The translations under genes were made by a program, and so were the position numbers. From Anadara kagoshimensis (taxonomy: Eukaryota; Mollusca; Bivalvia; Arcoida; Arcidae), in contig CM037864.1 in assembly GCA_021292105.1 (NCBI GenBank), positions 38,998,486 through 39,062,485 on the forward strand: a DNA stretch of 64,000 bases, written 5' to 3'. Shown here in pieces: positions 14,901 to 28,200 of the stretch (positions are counted from its first letter, which is position 1; each line of letters opens with the position of its first letter). Below the pieces are notes generated by a model. The model was not told where the DNA came from and did no database searches. It worked only from the letters and a program-made list of their open reading frames with translations.

Positions 14901-17900
14901 TATGCATTTATTTTTGAACAGAAGTTTTAAAAATAAAAACATTACCTTCTAAGCAAGATACAAAATTTCACTAACCAAAAGGGTTAGGCTAATGGAGCTT
15001 TGAATAATTCAGTCCTGCTCTATGATATATAGATGATAACTAATGTCACAGAAGCAAAATGTTTGAAACTACTATGTGACAATATACTACAGTCAACTGG
15101 CAACGACCAAATCTTTTCTCACATATATTCAAACCTGATCTTCCCTTCATAATTTGATAACTAGGTAAGTCAATCACAATATATCAATGAATTTCTTATA
15201 TTGTGGTATAACATATGTTGAAATCAGTACTTACTGCAAATTGTTAAAAAAAAAGTAGGCCATATCAAGAAGTCAACATAAATTAATATTTAATGTGCTA
15301 ATTATTATAACTTATAAAGTTATAATAAATTAATATTTTTAATGTGCTAATTATTATAAATTATAAAGTCATTATGTATTAAATTTAAGTGATAATTATT
15401 TTTCTCAATAGAGCATATTATGCATTATGAATATGTTTATATAATTTAAAATTGAATTCAAACATACAAAGGCGGTCCTTTTAACATGGCGGCTAACTTT
15501 AAAGCATTTATCCATCTATTCATGTCATCTTGATTGTCAGAGGCAAACAGACATGTTTTCATGTTATCATGCTCAGTCTTGAAGGCAAACTTCCTGTGTG
15601 TATCTGAAGCTGTACATTGGTGGATACGGTAACTAGGCAACAGTATTGAGCCAATGGAATTGTGTTCTTTGTCATCTGAAATACAAGTAATGAAAAAGGT
15701 TGAGATTCATACAAAAAAACAAAAAAAAACAACAACAAAAAACAAACTAATTTATGGTAAAATGGATGTTTAGGATGAAAAAAATTATACTCATCTCTTT
15801 CAAAAAGCCAGTGATAAATAAACAAAGTCAAAATTCTATTTCATGTTAAGTTATGCAATATAAATGGATGCTAAATAAGTAAAATAATTTCTTGAGACGT
15901 CAGTGGCCAAGTGATCTAAAAGTGCACACAAGTCAGTAAACAGGAAGTAGATGTCTGGCAGACTTGAATAAGGTACATGCGGCATGGAACCTGATACTAA
16001 ACTCCCATACAAAATTTCAAGTAGCTGTGTTTAGTAGTTTCTGAGAAAAAAGTTATGAAAATTTTTTGTTTTGGACAGATAGAAGGACAGAGGTAAACCA
16101 GTATACCCCTCAATATTCAAACCGAGGGTATAATGTTTCAGTTTCATGAAAGAGAAGGTGGAAAAAATGTGTTTTACACAAGTGTCAAGATTATTTCACT
16201 TGTACTGGGGTCAGTTCTGGAACATAAATTGAAATTTGTCTACCTTAAGTGTTGAACTGGCAAACTTTCTTACAACACACTAGGGTCTGCCTATAATGGT
16301 ATAAAACTTAAGTGGTGACAGACACTGCGATCCCTTAGCTGACTTCAGATCACTCAACCACTAGGATCAGTGTCTATTCTAGGACGCGCGATTGCGAGAT
16401 TCCCGCTAAGTTTTTGCAGATCACGCATACTTTTTGGACGAATGCGCGATCATCTCGCATAAAAATTATTAATATTAAATGTAAATTGCAATAAATGTGC
16501 CTATAAACGATCATGGTGTGTTGAATTATATCCCATTCCCAGTCAATAATCCGCCGGTTGTTTACTTTGTTACGTGCAGAAAATGAGTACTAGTTCCCTC
16601 CCTTTGATTGTTCCGATGAATCTAGAAACAGTTAAAGGGAGGTAACTAGTACAAAGTACGTATGCTAATACATGAATAATTCCGAGTGGTTTCCGAATAG
16701 AACTGTCAAACGAAAATGTCGGCTGCAAAAAAGAGAAGGATTTCAGACTATTTTAAGTCGTCAGGCTCTGCAAAAAAGAAAGAACTAGCGAGTGGTGATG
16801 ATGCCGTTCCATCTACATCTACTGATCATGAAAAGCAGTGTGATAACAAGGATGTTAACGAGGTGGCAGGTGATGAGACTGGCCGCGATGAAATGGATAA
16901 AAAATCGAAAGTCTGTAATTTTCAGACTAAATGGTTAAAAGATTGGCGATGGCTTAAATATGAAGACGGAGTTATGAAATGCATATACTGCATAGAAAAT
17001 AAGATGTCAAATTCCTTAACTACTGGTTCTACCAATTTTAGAACATCTACTCTGCAGAGACATGCAGACACAAGAGATCATAAACTGTCCGTTATAGCTA
17101 AAACTGAAAATAAAAATTTAGAAAAGTCGGTGAATGCCGTTATTTTGAAACAGGAGTCTGCAGTCTGTTCAGCAATAAACACTGTCTATTGGCTTGCAAA
17201 AGAAAATATAGCAACAGAAAAGTACCCTTCATTGTTACAGCTTTTAGAAAAACTGGATTGTGGGGAAGTAAAAAATTTGAATGTTGCACAAAATGCTTCT
17301 TACCGGTCCAGGACAATAGCAGAAGACCTACAGCAAACAATTGCTGACACTATAATGTCAGAAATAATTGAAAATTTAAAAAATGCTCTTTGTGTTGCAA
17401 TAATGACTGACGAGAGCACTGACATTTCTGTGACTGGTAAGCTTATTGTGTATATAAAATTTGTTGATAGCAATTTCAATGTCAAAACTCATTTTCTCGG
17501 CAATTTTAACATTGCAGAAAAAGATGCTACGACTATAACTGAAGCCCTTGTAAGAATTATGACAGAGAGGTATACCAATAAAGAAGATATTCTGTCTTGG
17601 CTCTGATGGGGCTAGTGTAATGACTGGGATCAAAAATGGAGTGGCTGCTCAGTTAAAACGACTTTCCCCTTATCTTATTAACATTCACTGTGTTGCACAT
17701 AGACTAGCACTCTGCACAAGCCAGGCTGCATCAAAACTTGAACATTTGCAGCAGTATAAATCTGTGTTAAACAGTCTTTACTATTACTTTAAAGCTTCGT
17801 CTGTAAGAAGCAGTAGGCTTTCAAAGATACAGGAAATGTTGCATTTCCCACAGATAAAAGTCAGAGAAATGCATGATATTAGATGGTTCTCTTTCTATAA

Positions 17901-19177
17901 TACACTTGAGAGCATCTACAAGTCATGGGACTCACTTGTAACCTACTTTGACTCAACTGAACTTTCTAAAGACCCCAAAGCCACTGGTCTGAGAAAGTCT
18001 CTCTTGCAGTTCAAGTTTGCATCTATAACTTGGATGCTCATGGATATTATTCCTGTAGTTACTGCACTTAATCTTATATTTCAAAAAGATGCTTTTAGTG
18101 TAGCAGTGATACAGCCTGCTGTGGAACATGCTATTTCAAAATTAGAATATATGAAAATTAATGATGGCCAGTACACCCAAGAATTTAAAAGCTTGCTTGG
18201 TGATGGAAAGCAACTGTATGGCCATGACCTGGAAAATGTGTCTCAGCAGCAAGAAATTCCTAAATCTATCATTATCAAATTCATAGACAATCTGATTCAA
18301 AACCTTAGAAAAAGATTTCCAAGTGACAGTTTGTCAGTAATTTGTGCATTTGACTGTTTAGCTATGAGAGATTTGTCTTTTGTTCCAAAATCAGAATTAG
18401 ATAAATATGGTACAGATAAACTCGACATTTTACTTAAGCATTATGGTGAAGTGCAAAAAGATAAAAGTGACATTGAGCTGTCACCACTGATTGATAAGCA
18501 GGATACAAAAGAAGAATATGGTCTACTGAAGCCACTGATATTGCAACAGATGTATGCAAGAGATCAAATGCCCATATTATGGAAAGTGATACATGAGTGT
18601 CATAAGGACCAGTTTCCAAATTTGATAAAACTTGCAACAGTGGCTTTGACAATTCCAGTGCAGACTGCAGTATGTGAAAGAGGTTTCTCCACACAAAATA
18701 TGATAAAAACTGCTCACAGAAACAGGATAGGAGACTCTACCTTGAGAACTCTAATGACCATTTCCATAGAAGGCCCCCCACTGCAGGACTTTGACCCCCA
18801 AAAATCTCTTCTAGAGTTCAGGACAAAAAAGCAAAGAAGAATCTTTCAGAAGCTTTCCCTTTGATGAGTAAAAAAAAAAAAATAAAGGTAATTAAACATC
18901 AACAGTGGCTTACTATTTTTGTTATTCCCCCCTATTTTTCAAAGCAAGGGGGGAAATTCCCCCTTGTTTTTCATATTCTGAAATGGACACTGTAGGATTG
19001 CAGTTTTATAAATGGTTTACCTTTATAGACAAAGAGACAAAAATCTGCTAACACACACCATCTCTTCTTCCATGGCTTTATTCCACTCTCCTAAAAATAA
19101 TGTAAAACAAAATTAATTTATCTCATGGTTATTTTGAGATGTAGCTTGCTTGCTTGCTTGCTTGATTGATTGATTGG

Positions 19178-19215
<38 letters not shown>

Positions 19216-22200
19216 TATTGATTTATTTATTTATGTTGTATTCATCATAAATTCATCATTTTATGATAAGCCATTTCTCAAGAGGTTCTGTATTTGAGAT
19301 GTCAATGTATATTACTTCTCCTAAGGAAGTCAAGAATATTCTCATAACTCATAATATTAGTGGCTGTACACAATGGAAAGAGGGATAAACAACACATAAG
19401 ACTTTAACATTAAAACTGTACAATATGTACATGATGATATTGAACACATACCTGTCTATATAACCATCCTCTCATTGTAACCATACTGCTATCATCCCTT
19501 GAAGCACTTGGTGCTTTTAAATGTCTGAAAATGAAATAAGAAAATATCAAACTGATATTCTTTTTTTTTTTTTACCTTTTTAATAAAACCTAACGAGAAA
19601 AACTGCAACCTAATTTTAACATTATATTGATACAACAATAATTCAAATATGTAAAGGTAATACTAATAACAATGGGGCTAGCCAGTGTGCTACACATTAC
19701 CCCATAACGTTTCTGCGGAACAAATATTTCCAATGGCAATGGAATCACTGCAGTTCATGTTTTCCCGTAAAAATAACAATATGCCAGAAAATTTTGATGC
19801 AAACATTTTCCAAAACGTTATGCACAAACATTACGGGGTACTGATCATGTGGTATGCTGGTGAACCCCATTTCTGTCTAATGTTTTTGTTGCAATTTACT
19901 TCTTAGCCTTTGATTACAGAAGAAGGCTGTGATCTAATTTTAATTCTACAGCTGAGAGAAGAAATTCAAGTGAATTATTCAAGTGAATCAATATTAATAT
20001 TAATTTGAGAAATCTAAAATAAAATTATCATAATTTCTGACAAATGTTTTCACTTGAATTTTCTTGTTACTCTTTGATTAAAGAATCCTGTGACCTAATT
20101 TTAATTCAACTAAAAATGTTATTTAAGTCAATCAAAACTAATATTAATGTGAGGAATCTAAAAAAAATATCATAATTTCTGACAAATCTTTTCACATTGA
20201 TTTTCTTATTAACTTTTGATTATTAACTCAACTTATTAATATTTATATATGAAAACCTTAGTCACTGAATATCTATATATATATAATTAATGTCCAATCA
20301 TATATATCTGTTACATGACAAGCAACGTGTGGTGTAAATGCAGTTTCTTTGAAAACAAATACCTAGATCTAATGCACAAAAATAATCATTTCATTTCTCC
20401 TCTATACTAACCTTTGCTTGTTTGGTGACTTCTTTGGTGTAGGCTGTAAGTAGAGGACAGACAACAAAATGAGAAAGACTTAGAATAAGGCTGAAAACAT
20501 TAACTTTTACCACTATATGACAATCCTAATCAGAGATCATGATAGAACCCCAGTCCGTGACAAGTTTCATTTATTAATGTATAAAAAAATACCTGGTGTT
20601 GATTTTTTTAAAAATCGAATTCAGAGATAAAAGTTAATTTGAGTTAATGCGACCTTTTCATCTATACATTAAATTTGTGTAAAAAGGTGACATACTTTAT
20701 AGAAGCCCTTTTAGTATGCCTTTTTAACATGTGACCTCTTTTTTGTACCAAAGTACCTATTAATAGGAAGCCTTTTAACAACAGCTCTAATGTAAACATG
20801 CGGCAAGAAATCAACTCTACATCACAAAAATATACATTATAAGTACATGTAAAACAATTCAGTTGCATCCAATTGTGTAAGTTATATTAGAAAATCTTTA
20901 AGTCTTGCTGAACAAATTATGTAACAGTAATTTGTAATTCATATTTTATAGCTTAGTAAATTACAGGGATTTATCAGGGTCTTTTGGGAAAAGGCCCTAA
21001 ACTAAAAATTGGGAAAAACTATCAACTTTTTGCTCATTTTGGGAAAACTTTGACATCATTTTTGGTGCCATTAATGATTAAATCTAATGCTTTTAGTGTA
21101 TTGAGTTGATTGTAGATTGAGAAAAGCAGCCACATTTATGACCAGACTTCAGCTATGTATCTGGTAAAATTTTCTAATTGGGAATTTTCTCAGCCCATTT
21201 TGGGAAAAATCAATGTTTTTCCATTGGGAATGGGGCCGAATTTCGGCCCTAAATAGGCCCTTGATAAATCCCTGAATTAAATTAACTGACCAATTTTGGT
21301 TGAATTAACCAACCAATCTTCATTTATATATTATTTTGATTAATTAGAACTTTAGTTAAATAAGTATGAATTGGAAAAAAAAACTCTTGGTGTCTCATAA
21401 ATTGTAAAGTACATGTAGCTGACTTTCCATAAGAATACTGTAAATACTTACACTTTGTACTGGGCTCTGTGGAGGTGATCTGAAAAATAAATCAAAGTAA
21501 AAATAAGTATCAATTGCATAAAAATTCAAATAGCACAGTAAAAGATAGATTTGACTGACAAATTAGGTAAAAATCTATGTTAAGAATATTTCTTGTATGG
21601 TATGTAGTAGATCTAAGACAGCCCTAAGCTATAGGTTAACTAGCAGGAATTCAGACCATTTAGACCCATGAGCAATCCCCCGATGACAACATCCTTCATC
21701 ATACTGATTTCGGCCATGTCACAAGACCTTGAATTTCAATATTAATATCTCAACTAAACTTGCATCATAATTAATTAACCCTCAATTTTGCATTACTCGG
21801 GTAATTACATTTTCACTATTTTAGGCACAACCATAAAACTCAAAGAAATATGTTTAACTTGTAATGACCTAATTTGAAATGCATTCGTTTTCCATATCTT
21901 TCTTCAATAGCTTTATTTATGGTAAGTCTTAAATTTTATAAAACAGTGCAAAATCGAGTGTACCCAGTATTCCCCTTAAAAAGGCAAATATAATTAGATC
22001 ATAATGGAAAATAATTGAAAACTCTATGTGGAAATGTAATAATGATATAATATTTTGTATCTGTATGTCATATGTGTTTGTTAATAGTATGGAAGGACAA
22101 TAAAAATATTTCCAAAAAAAGAATGTACCAAGTATGATAAATTTTGACCTTTTTTTTTAATTGACATGACTTCTACTAATAATTCTAACCAGTAGATAAA

Positions 22201-25200
22201 GAATAGTTACCAGGGATTTATCGGGGTCTTTTGGGAAAAGGCCCTAAACTAAAAATTGGGAAAAACTATCAACTTTTTGCTCATTTTGGGAAACCTTTGA
22301 CATCATTTTTGGTGTCATTAATGATTAAATCTAATGCTTTTAGTGTATTGAGTTGATTGAAGATTGAGAAAAGCAGCCACATTTATGACCAGACTTCAGC
22401 TATGTATCTGGTACAATTTTCTAATTGGGAATTTTCTCAGCCCATTTTGGGAAAAAATCAATGTTTTTCCATTGGGAATGGGGCCGAATTTCGGCCCTAA
22501 ATAGGTCCTTGATAAATCCCTGAGTTACTGTACTACACAAAGCAAGTCAAGGTTCAAACTTTGAATTTTACTTTTTACAACCTTTAAAGGGTTTTAAATT
22601 TCATAATGTCTGGAAGATTACCAAATATAAATTACTGTATTGCCAAGTTGAGAAAATTTTGCAGTTACACCAAAAACAACATGCATCATGCATAACCAGC
22701 TTGGATAAAATTCTAAAATGTGTATCATTTGTTTTGTTTTTTTTTTAGTTTCAAAACTCAAGCTGCTTAAATTTTATTTATTTACTATAGACTTGTTAAC
22801 TAAATATATAACTTGATTATGTAACAATTAAACTTACCCCTAGTTTGAACCTTCATGATAATATATATCAATATTTTGATTAAAAGTTACCAATTTATGA
22901 ATATCAAAAACACACAAATATTTCAATATCCTTGACAGAAAAATTTAAATGAATTTAATGTCTATATGAATTAAAATTCCTTCAGTCATTGAATTCCTAT
23001 ATACAGTATATAAATAGACAGTGTATGTATATATATAATTATATAGGTATTATAATAGGATTACTGATTGTAGTTTGATTAAGAATTTCTATGGGGTTAT
23101 TGTGTTTTTATCTTCAAGCGATTGATTTTTAAATACACAAAATAAGGGGAGCTCCCATAATTAAGTTGTAAACATATTCTTGTCATGTACTGGTGTGGGA
23201 TATATGGTTAACAGTGACATGGATATGTAAATTTATGACAATTGGTTCTACATAAGTTAACTTCATTTAAACCTTTTTACTTAATCCCGAGTCACATCTG
23301 ACTAATATTAACAGTACGTGTAAAGATATTGCAACACTCTGACTGAAAATGCATGGAGGATTCTTTTCCTAAATGTCAAAGTTTTAGCAAGAAAACTGAC
23401 CTTGATCTTACTTAGGTTTCTACATATCTAAAATTATAACTAGCCAAATTTCTAAAATCTGTAAAAATACAGTCCTGTTTAAAGTATTTATATTTGCTAA
23501 TATGCTAAATTAAGTTAGTTTTTGAAAGATTTTCTAGAAATAAGAAGCCAATGGCCAGTTTGTCTACCAAAAATGGAAACATAACCTAGTACTTTTTCTA
23601 ATACATCATCGTAACATGTATCCTGAGCATATATGCATCAAACATTTGATGAAAATGCCCATTTACACTCTGCTCTTACTGCAATTGATCCCATGGCCCC
23701 CTATCAGTATATTATGGAACTACTACGGTACTTTACAAACTGATATACTTTACCATGATTAAACAAGGTACATACAACATTCTTAAATTCACCTTACCAG
23801 GTACTTATATTTTCCATGTAATGCATTATTTATCCTACTTCAACCACTTAACTGTTGGTAGCTGTCATAATGTTAATATTACGATTCAGCTTTAAAAAGA
23901 ATATTTTCTCCTAACATGATCTACCATCTACCATGTATACCCTCAAAGTTTTTATAAAATAATGTGAGAATGTTTCCGCATGAATTGAACCATTTAAAAT
24001 CAAAGAATGATGAATTCAGTGAAATGTGAAAAATCACACAGAAAGAGTATCAGTGAATTACTATAATTTATCATGATCTGTCATAATTAAAAGATGAGCA
24101 ATCGATAACAGGGCCAATTTAACTACTCAGATATTAGTGTGATTGTATATGTAAACAAGACAGTGCTATTAAAATATAGTAAATTGATGAAGATTTCATA
24201 ATTCAATAAGAAATATGAAAATTGCATTTTGTCATGAATATAGCTAAAATACTGCTGAAACAAAATAAAACATCATGCAGTCATTTCAACCAATGTAATA
24301 GATTATACAGCGTGAATTGAAATAATGCAAAATTTTAAGAAAAACTTCAGCAATATTATTTTTATTACTTTTTTATTTGGGTATATATGAATTGAATTAA
24401 TAGTGTTTAACCCCAGTCAAGATTCTTTCAATTACCCGGTACACTGAGGTTGTCATTTCTGGGATTGTGGAGAAAAACTAGGGTGCCTGGAGAACATCCA
24501 CAGACCCCGGCAAGCAAATTGACAAACTTTCTTGCACTATTTTCTACCAGCAGAATTCAGACCTAGGGAATGAGAGGCACTGTGATGAAAAATTGTGCGG
24601 TTTAGACCAATTGGCCACGGGGGGCTTTTTAGTTTGGTTAAAACTGTTACCTAAACATAAGAAAGATATATATATATATATATTATATATATTAGATAAC
24701 AGATAAAATGGATTTTACTGTAAACTCTCTCAAAATAAACATTAAACAGAAATCAAACGCACAGGCTATGTTTTAAACATGCATAACTTTATCTAACTTT
24801 AACAAAAAAAAAATGCATATTTTACACTCTAAGGAGCATAATCTATGTCACAAACTTTCAGTCCTCCCTACTCTTTATAGGTACTGTGTCTTGTTTGAGC
24901 AGAGAACACAGTCTTGACAAGTTTATGTCTACTTAAACAGGATTCTTTATTTGTTCAGCAAACACTTATATTTTTTATTTTCCTTTTGTAATAGGAATTC
25001 TACTCTTTAATCAATGAACTTTTTATTTCCCAAAATGTTTAATAAAGAACCTTACCAGCAGGAAGAATGCTGGAAGTCTTGATCAACACTTAGAAATAAT
25101 GTCATTTTGATTTTCAGGTTAAATGTAATATTACATGCAGGGTTTTCTAAATGTGTCAAGCTGACTTAAATTTGACATTTTCACTACTTCAAACAAGAGC

Positions 25201-28200
25201 AATGATCAAGATAAAAAAATACCTCTTGGGGCTTGCTGAACTTGTTATGATAATAAATTCAGAAATATTCAATCAAGAACACTCCTAATTGAACAGGGGA
25301 AATCAGTGGATCATAGTATGCTTCTCACCACCACGGTACAATATCCACTCAGGCAGTTCATAGCGTAAGAGTTTGCTTGAAGAAAGTTGGTGGTTTTCTA
25401 TGGGTACTCCATTTGCCTCCACCAATTCCTAGAACTGACTGCATCAATATTAATTTAGGTTAACACTATTTATTACTTACCTTGTTGGTGGAGGGGGTAG
25501 TACATGATTTGCCGTCCGGCCTGTTACTGGGTGCTCAAATGTTGTCCCTTTACCATTATGACTGTAAAATACAAAATTAAGAATAATTCATTTAAGACTA
25601 CAATAAATTCAAGTTGCAACTGTGATAGCAAAATCTTGGAAAACCTGTAAAAACAAACATAACTTAGCAATGTAAATATATCTTAAAAAGTCAGACAGCT
25701 CTACAAAAGCCAAATATGGAAACCTGTAAAAGTGATTCTAAAAAGCAGGTGTCCTCTATTCAAATTAAAACCTTTATATAATGGAAACCAAATCATGTAA
25801 AATTCTCCTTTATAGCCATATATGTGATATATGATATATATATAAATTTATTCTGAAGGGCAGGTGCCCGTTACTCAAAATAAAACCTTTCTATAATGGG
25901 AATCAAATCCTTTATAACTGACCTCTATATATTTAGATGTAAAATCATAAGGGTAAAACAATGGACACAAAACCCTAGCTATGTAGTCTGTATAATGAGG
26001 AGGCTAGTTAATGTCAGGACACAAATGTCTCTATAACAGACAGAGAGTACATAGGACATCATATGTTGTATTACAAAGTAACCTGTAATATGATGGCCCT
26101 GGTGACATTAGGACATATCAGGTCAATGGCCAACATGGTCTAAAAACTTCATAAAAAACAATCAAATGAGTAAATAATATACAGGTAAAATTAAACTTAA
26201 AAATGTCCATCAATTTCCTCTAGCCATTATCTTATATGTATTTTATTTCTTTAAAAGGTTGAGAAATTCTATCTTTGATCTTAAATTAAATATCTTACAT
26301 GCTCAGAAAATAAACTTCTTGTTGCTAATAACTGTATTAAACAATAAAGGGGAAATGTAGTGGAATAATGAAGTTATACGCAGCAGTCAAGCGAACTGAC
26401 AAACTTTCTCAAACTAGTATGTGTCCTGAGTGGGATTCAAAGGTGCTGTGATCCATAAGAGCCAACTTTGGACCACCCAGCCATTGAAGCCCCAAAAATG
26501 TATGAAAAGAGTTGAGGTTGGAAATCTGACTTGATTTGATTATTTTGCATTAAAAGCCAAACTTTTTTAATAGGGAAAGTCAGAACTGAGCCTGAGAGCT
26601 CTAGATTTATTAGAAAGGAACATGATCATGTATTGAATGCCAAAAGTTCCACCACAGAAATGAGATTTCTTGCAGGTATAAGAACTCTTATTTCAAAATA
26701 CAGTTGTAGTCGATGTGGTTTATTATCTATCAAGACAACAATATGTACCAGTACAAACTTATTTACATGCAGCCATTAAGATCTAAATGGTATAAATCAA
26801 GTACTGGTAAACCTATCAAAACTAGCTTTTAAGTTTTAACTACCCAAATAAAGTAAATTATATCTATCTGATGTTAAAACCATACTATAACTTATTTTTG
26901 TCAAAAACCGTTAACATAACATTGGTTTTATAATGGACCCTGAGTTGAAATACGGTACATGCACAAACTGCTTACAGGGTAACTAAATTGCAATTTTAAG
27001 TGTACAATTGATTGAACTAAATAAAAACACATAATTCTGAGCCTCAAGCGTAGGTATACCACTGAACAAAGACAAAAAAGTATAAACTGCTTATAAGACA
27101 ACTATTGCATTTTAACCTAGCGTATGGCTCATTGAAGACACGTACATAAATAAATCTGAGCCTAGATTGGAGATATACCATTGAATAAAGACAAAAAAAA
27201 AGAAATTAAGTATATAACCCATATACAGGGTAACTATTGCAATTTTGGGTGTACAGCTGATTGAACTAAATAAAGACACATACATAAATAAATAAATCTG
27301 AGACTAAATCGGAGGTATACCACTGAACAAAAACAAAAACATAACTATGTCATTAAATATAATTGGTGCAGAGAATATAAATAAAATATTTCCATTACCA
27401 TATGTACCTGGACCGCTAGTCTAGATAAAGTTACACCTACACAAATACCTGTATATTTACCTTTAAATACAGGTATGACAATATGTGGTACATATAATAT
27501 ATATACCTATGAAATAGTTTTCTGGTAATGTCATCAAAGCACATGTACATACACACAAATGCACTAATCCATCCCTTAAACCTTTCATACAACTACGTTC
27601 TTAATTCAAATGCTAGCTCTTATCAAAAGTATTTATCATTTATATACATGTATATATTAATTTTAAATGAATCTTTATTTTCATTTATGATGTAATTCTA
27701 TAAGTAATGTCATATTCACTTGAGACACCATACATATGCAATTACATGCAAGTGCTCACTAATGAATAGGACATTGACCTACCAGTAAGAGTTCTTTTTG
27801 TATCCCCTACCTATTAAATTCTATGTAAAATTTTTGAATAATTATTTTTCACAGAAAAATAATTTTTTCACAGAAATGATCAAAATTGCTTGATTCTGTC
27901 ATTATAAGGCTTATTTTAGTCGAAATTAAAAATTTTAGTGGAGGGTACAAATGGAACTCTTTCCACAAGAATGCAAACTAAAATGAACTTCAATTACCAT
28001 GTGAAATAAGATTTCAAAGCTTTTTTAATGCATGAAAATTACACTTTTTTGGTCCAAGCACTACTGACGAGGAATTGTATTCTAAAATGGCTGTCTAGTG
28101 TTGTAAAATTAAAACTGGTACAATATGTAATATAACTTAGAACATCGAGAAGGCTACTAAGATCATATTCTGATCATAACAAAATGTGCCATGTGTGATT

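Larger units (their letters stand above)
16368..18992 (+). mobile_element. hAT-superfamily DNA transposon, near complete, with 6-bp target repeat TAGGAT
   Basis: The ends are inverted: CAGTGTCTATTCT on the left and, reversed, CAGTGTCCATTTC on the right. TAGGAT directly flanks both ends (16,362-16,367 and 18,993-18,998). Classical hAT elements make 8-bp target duplications; a 6-bp one would fit the less common short-duplication hAT lineages. The left subterminal region carries several copies of a GCGCGAT/CGAGAT-like motif, as expected for transposase binding. The element lies in the intron after exon 8 of the PLEKHA-like gene in opposite orientation, inside the head of a minus-strand SINE. Confidence 0.9.
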
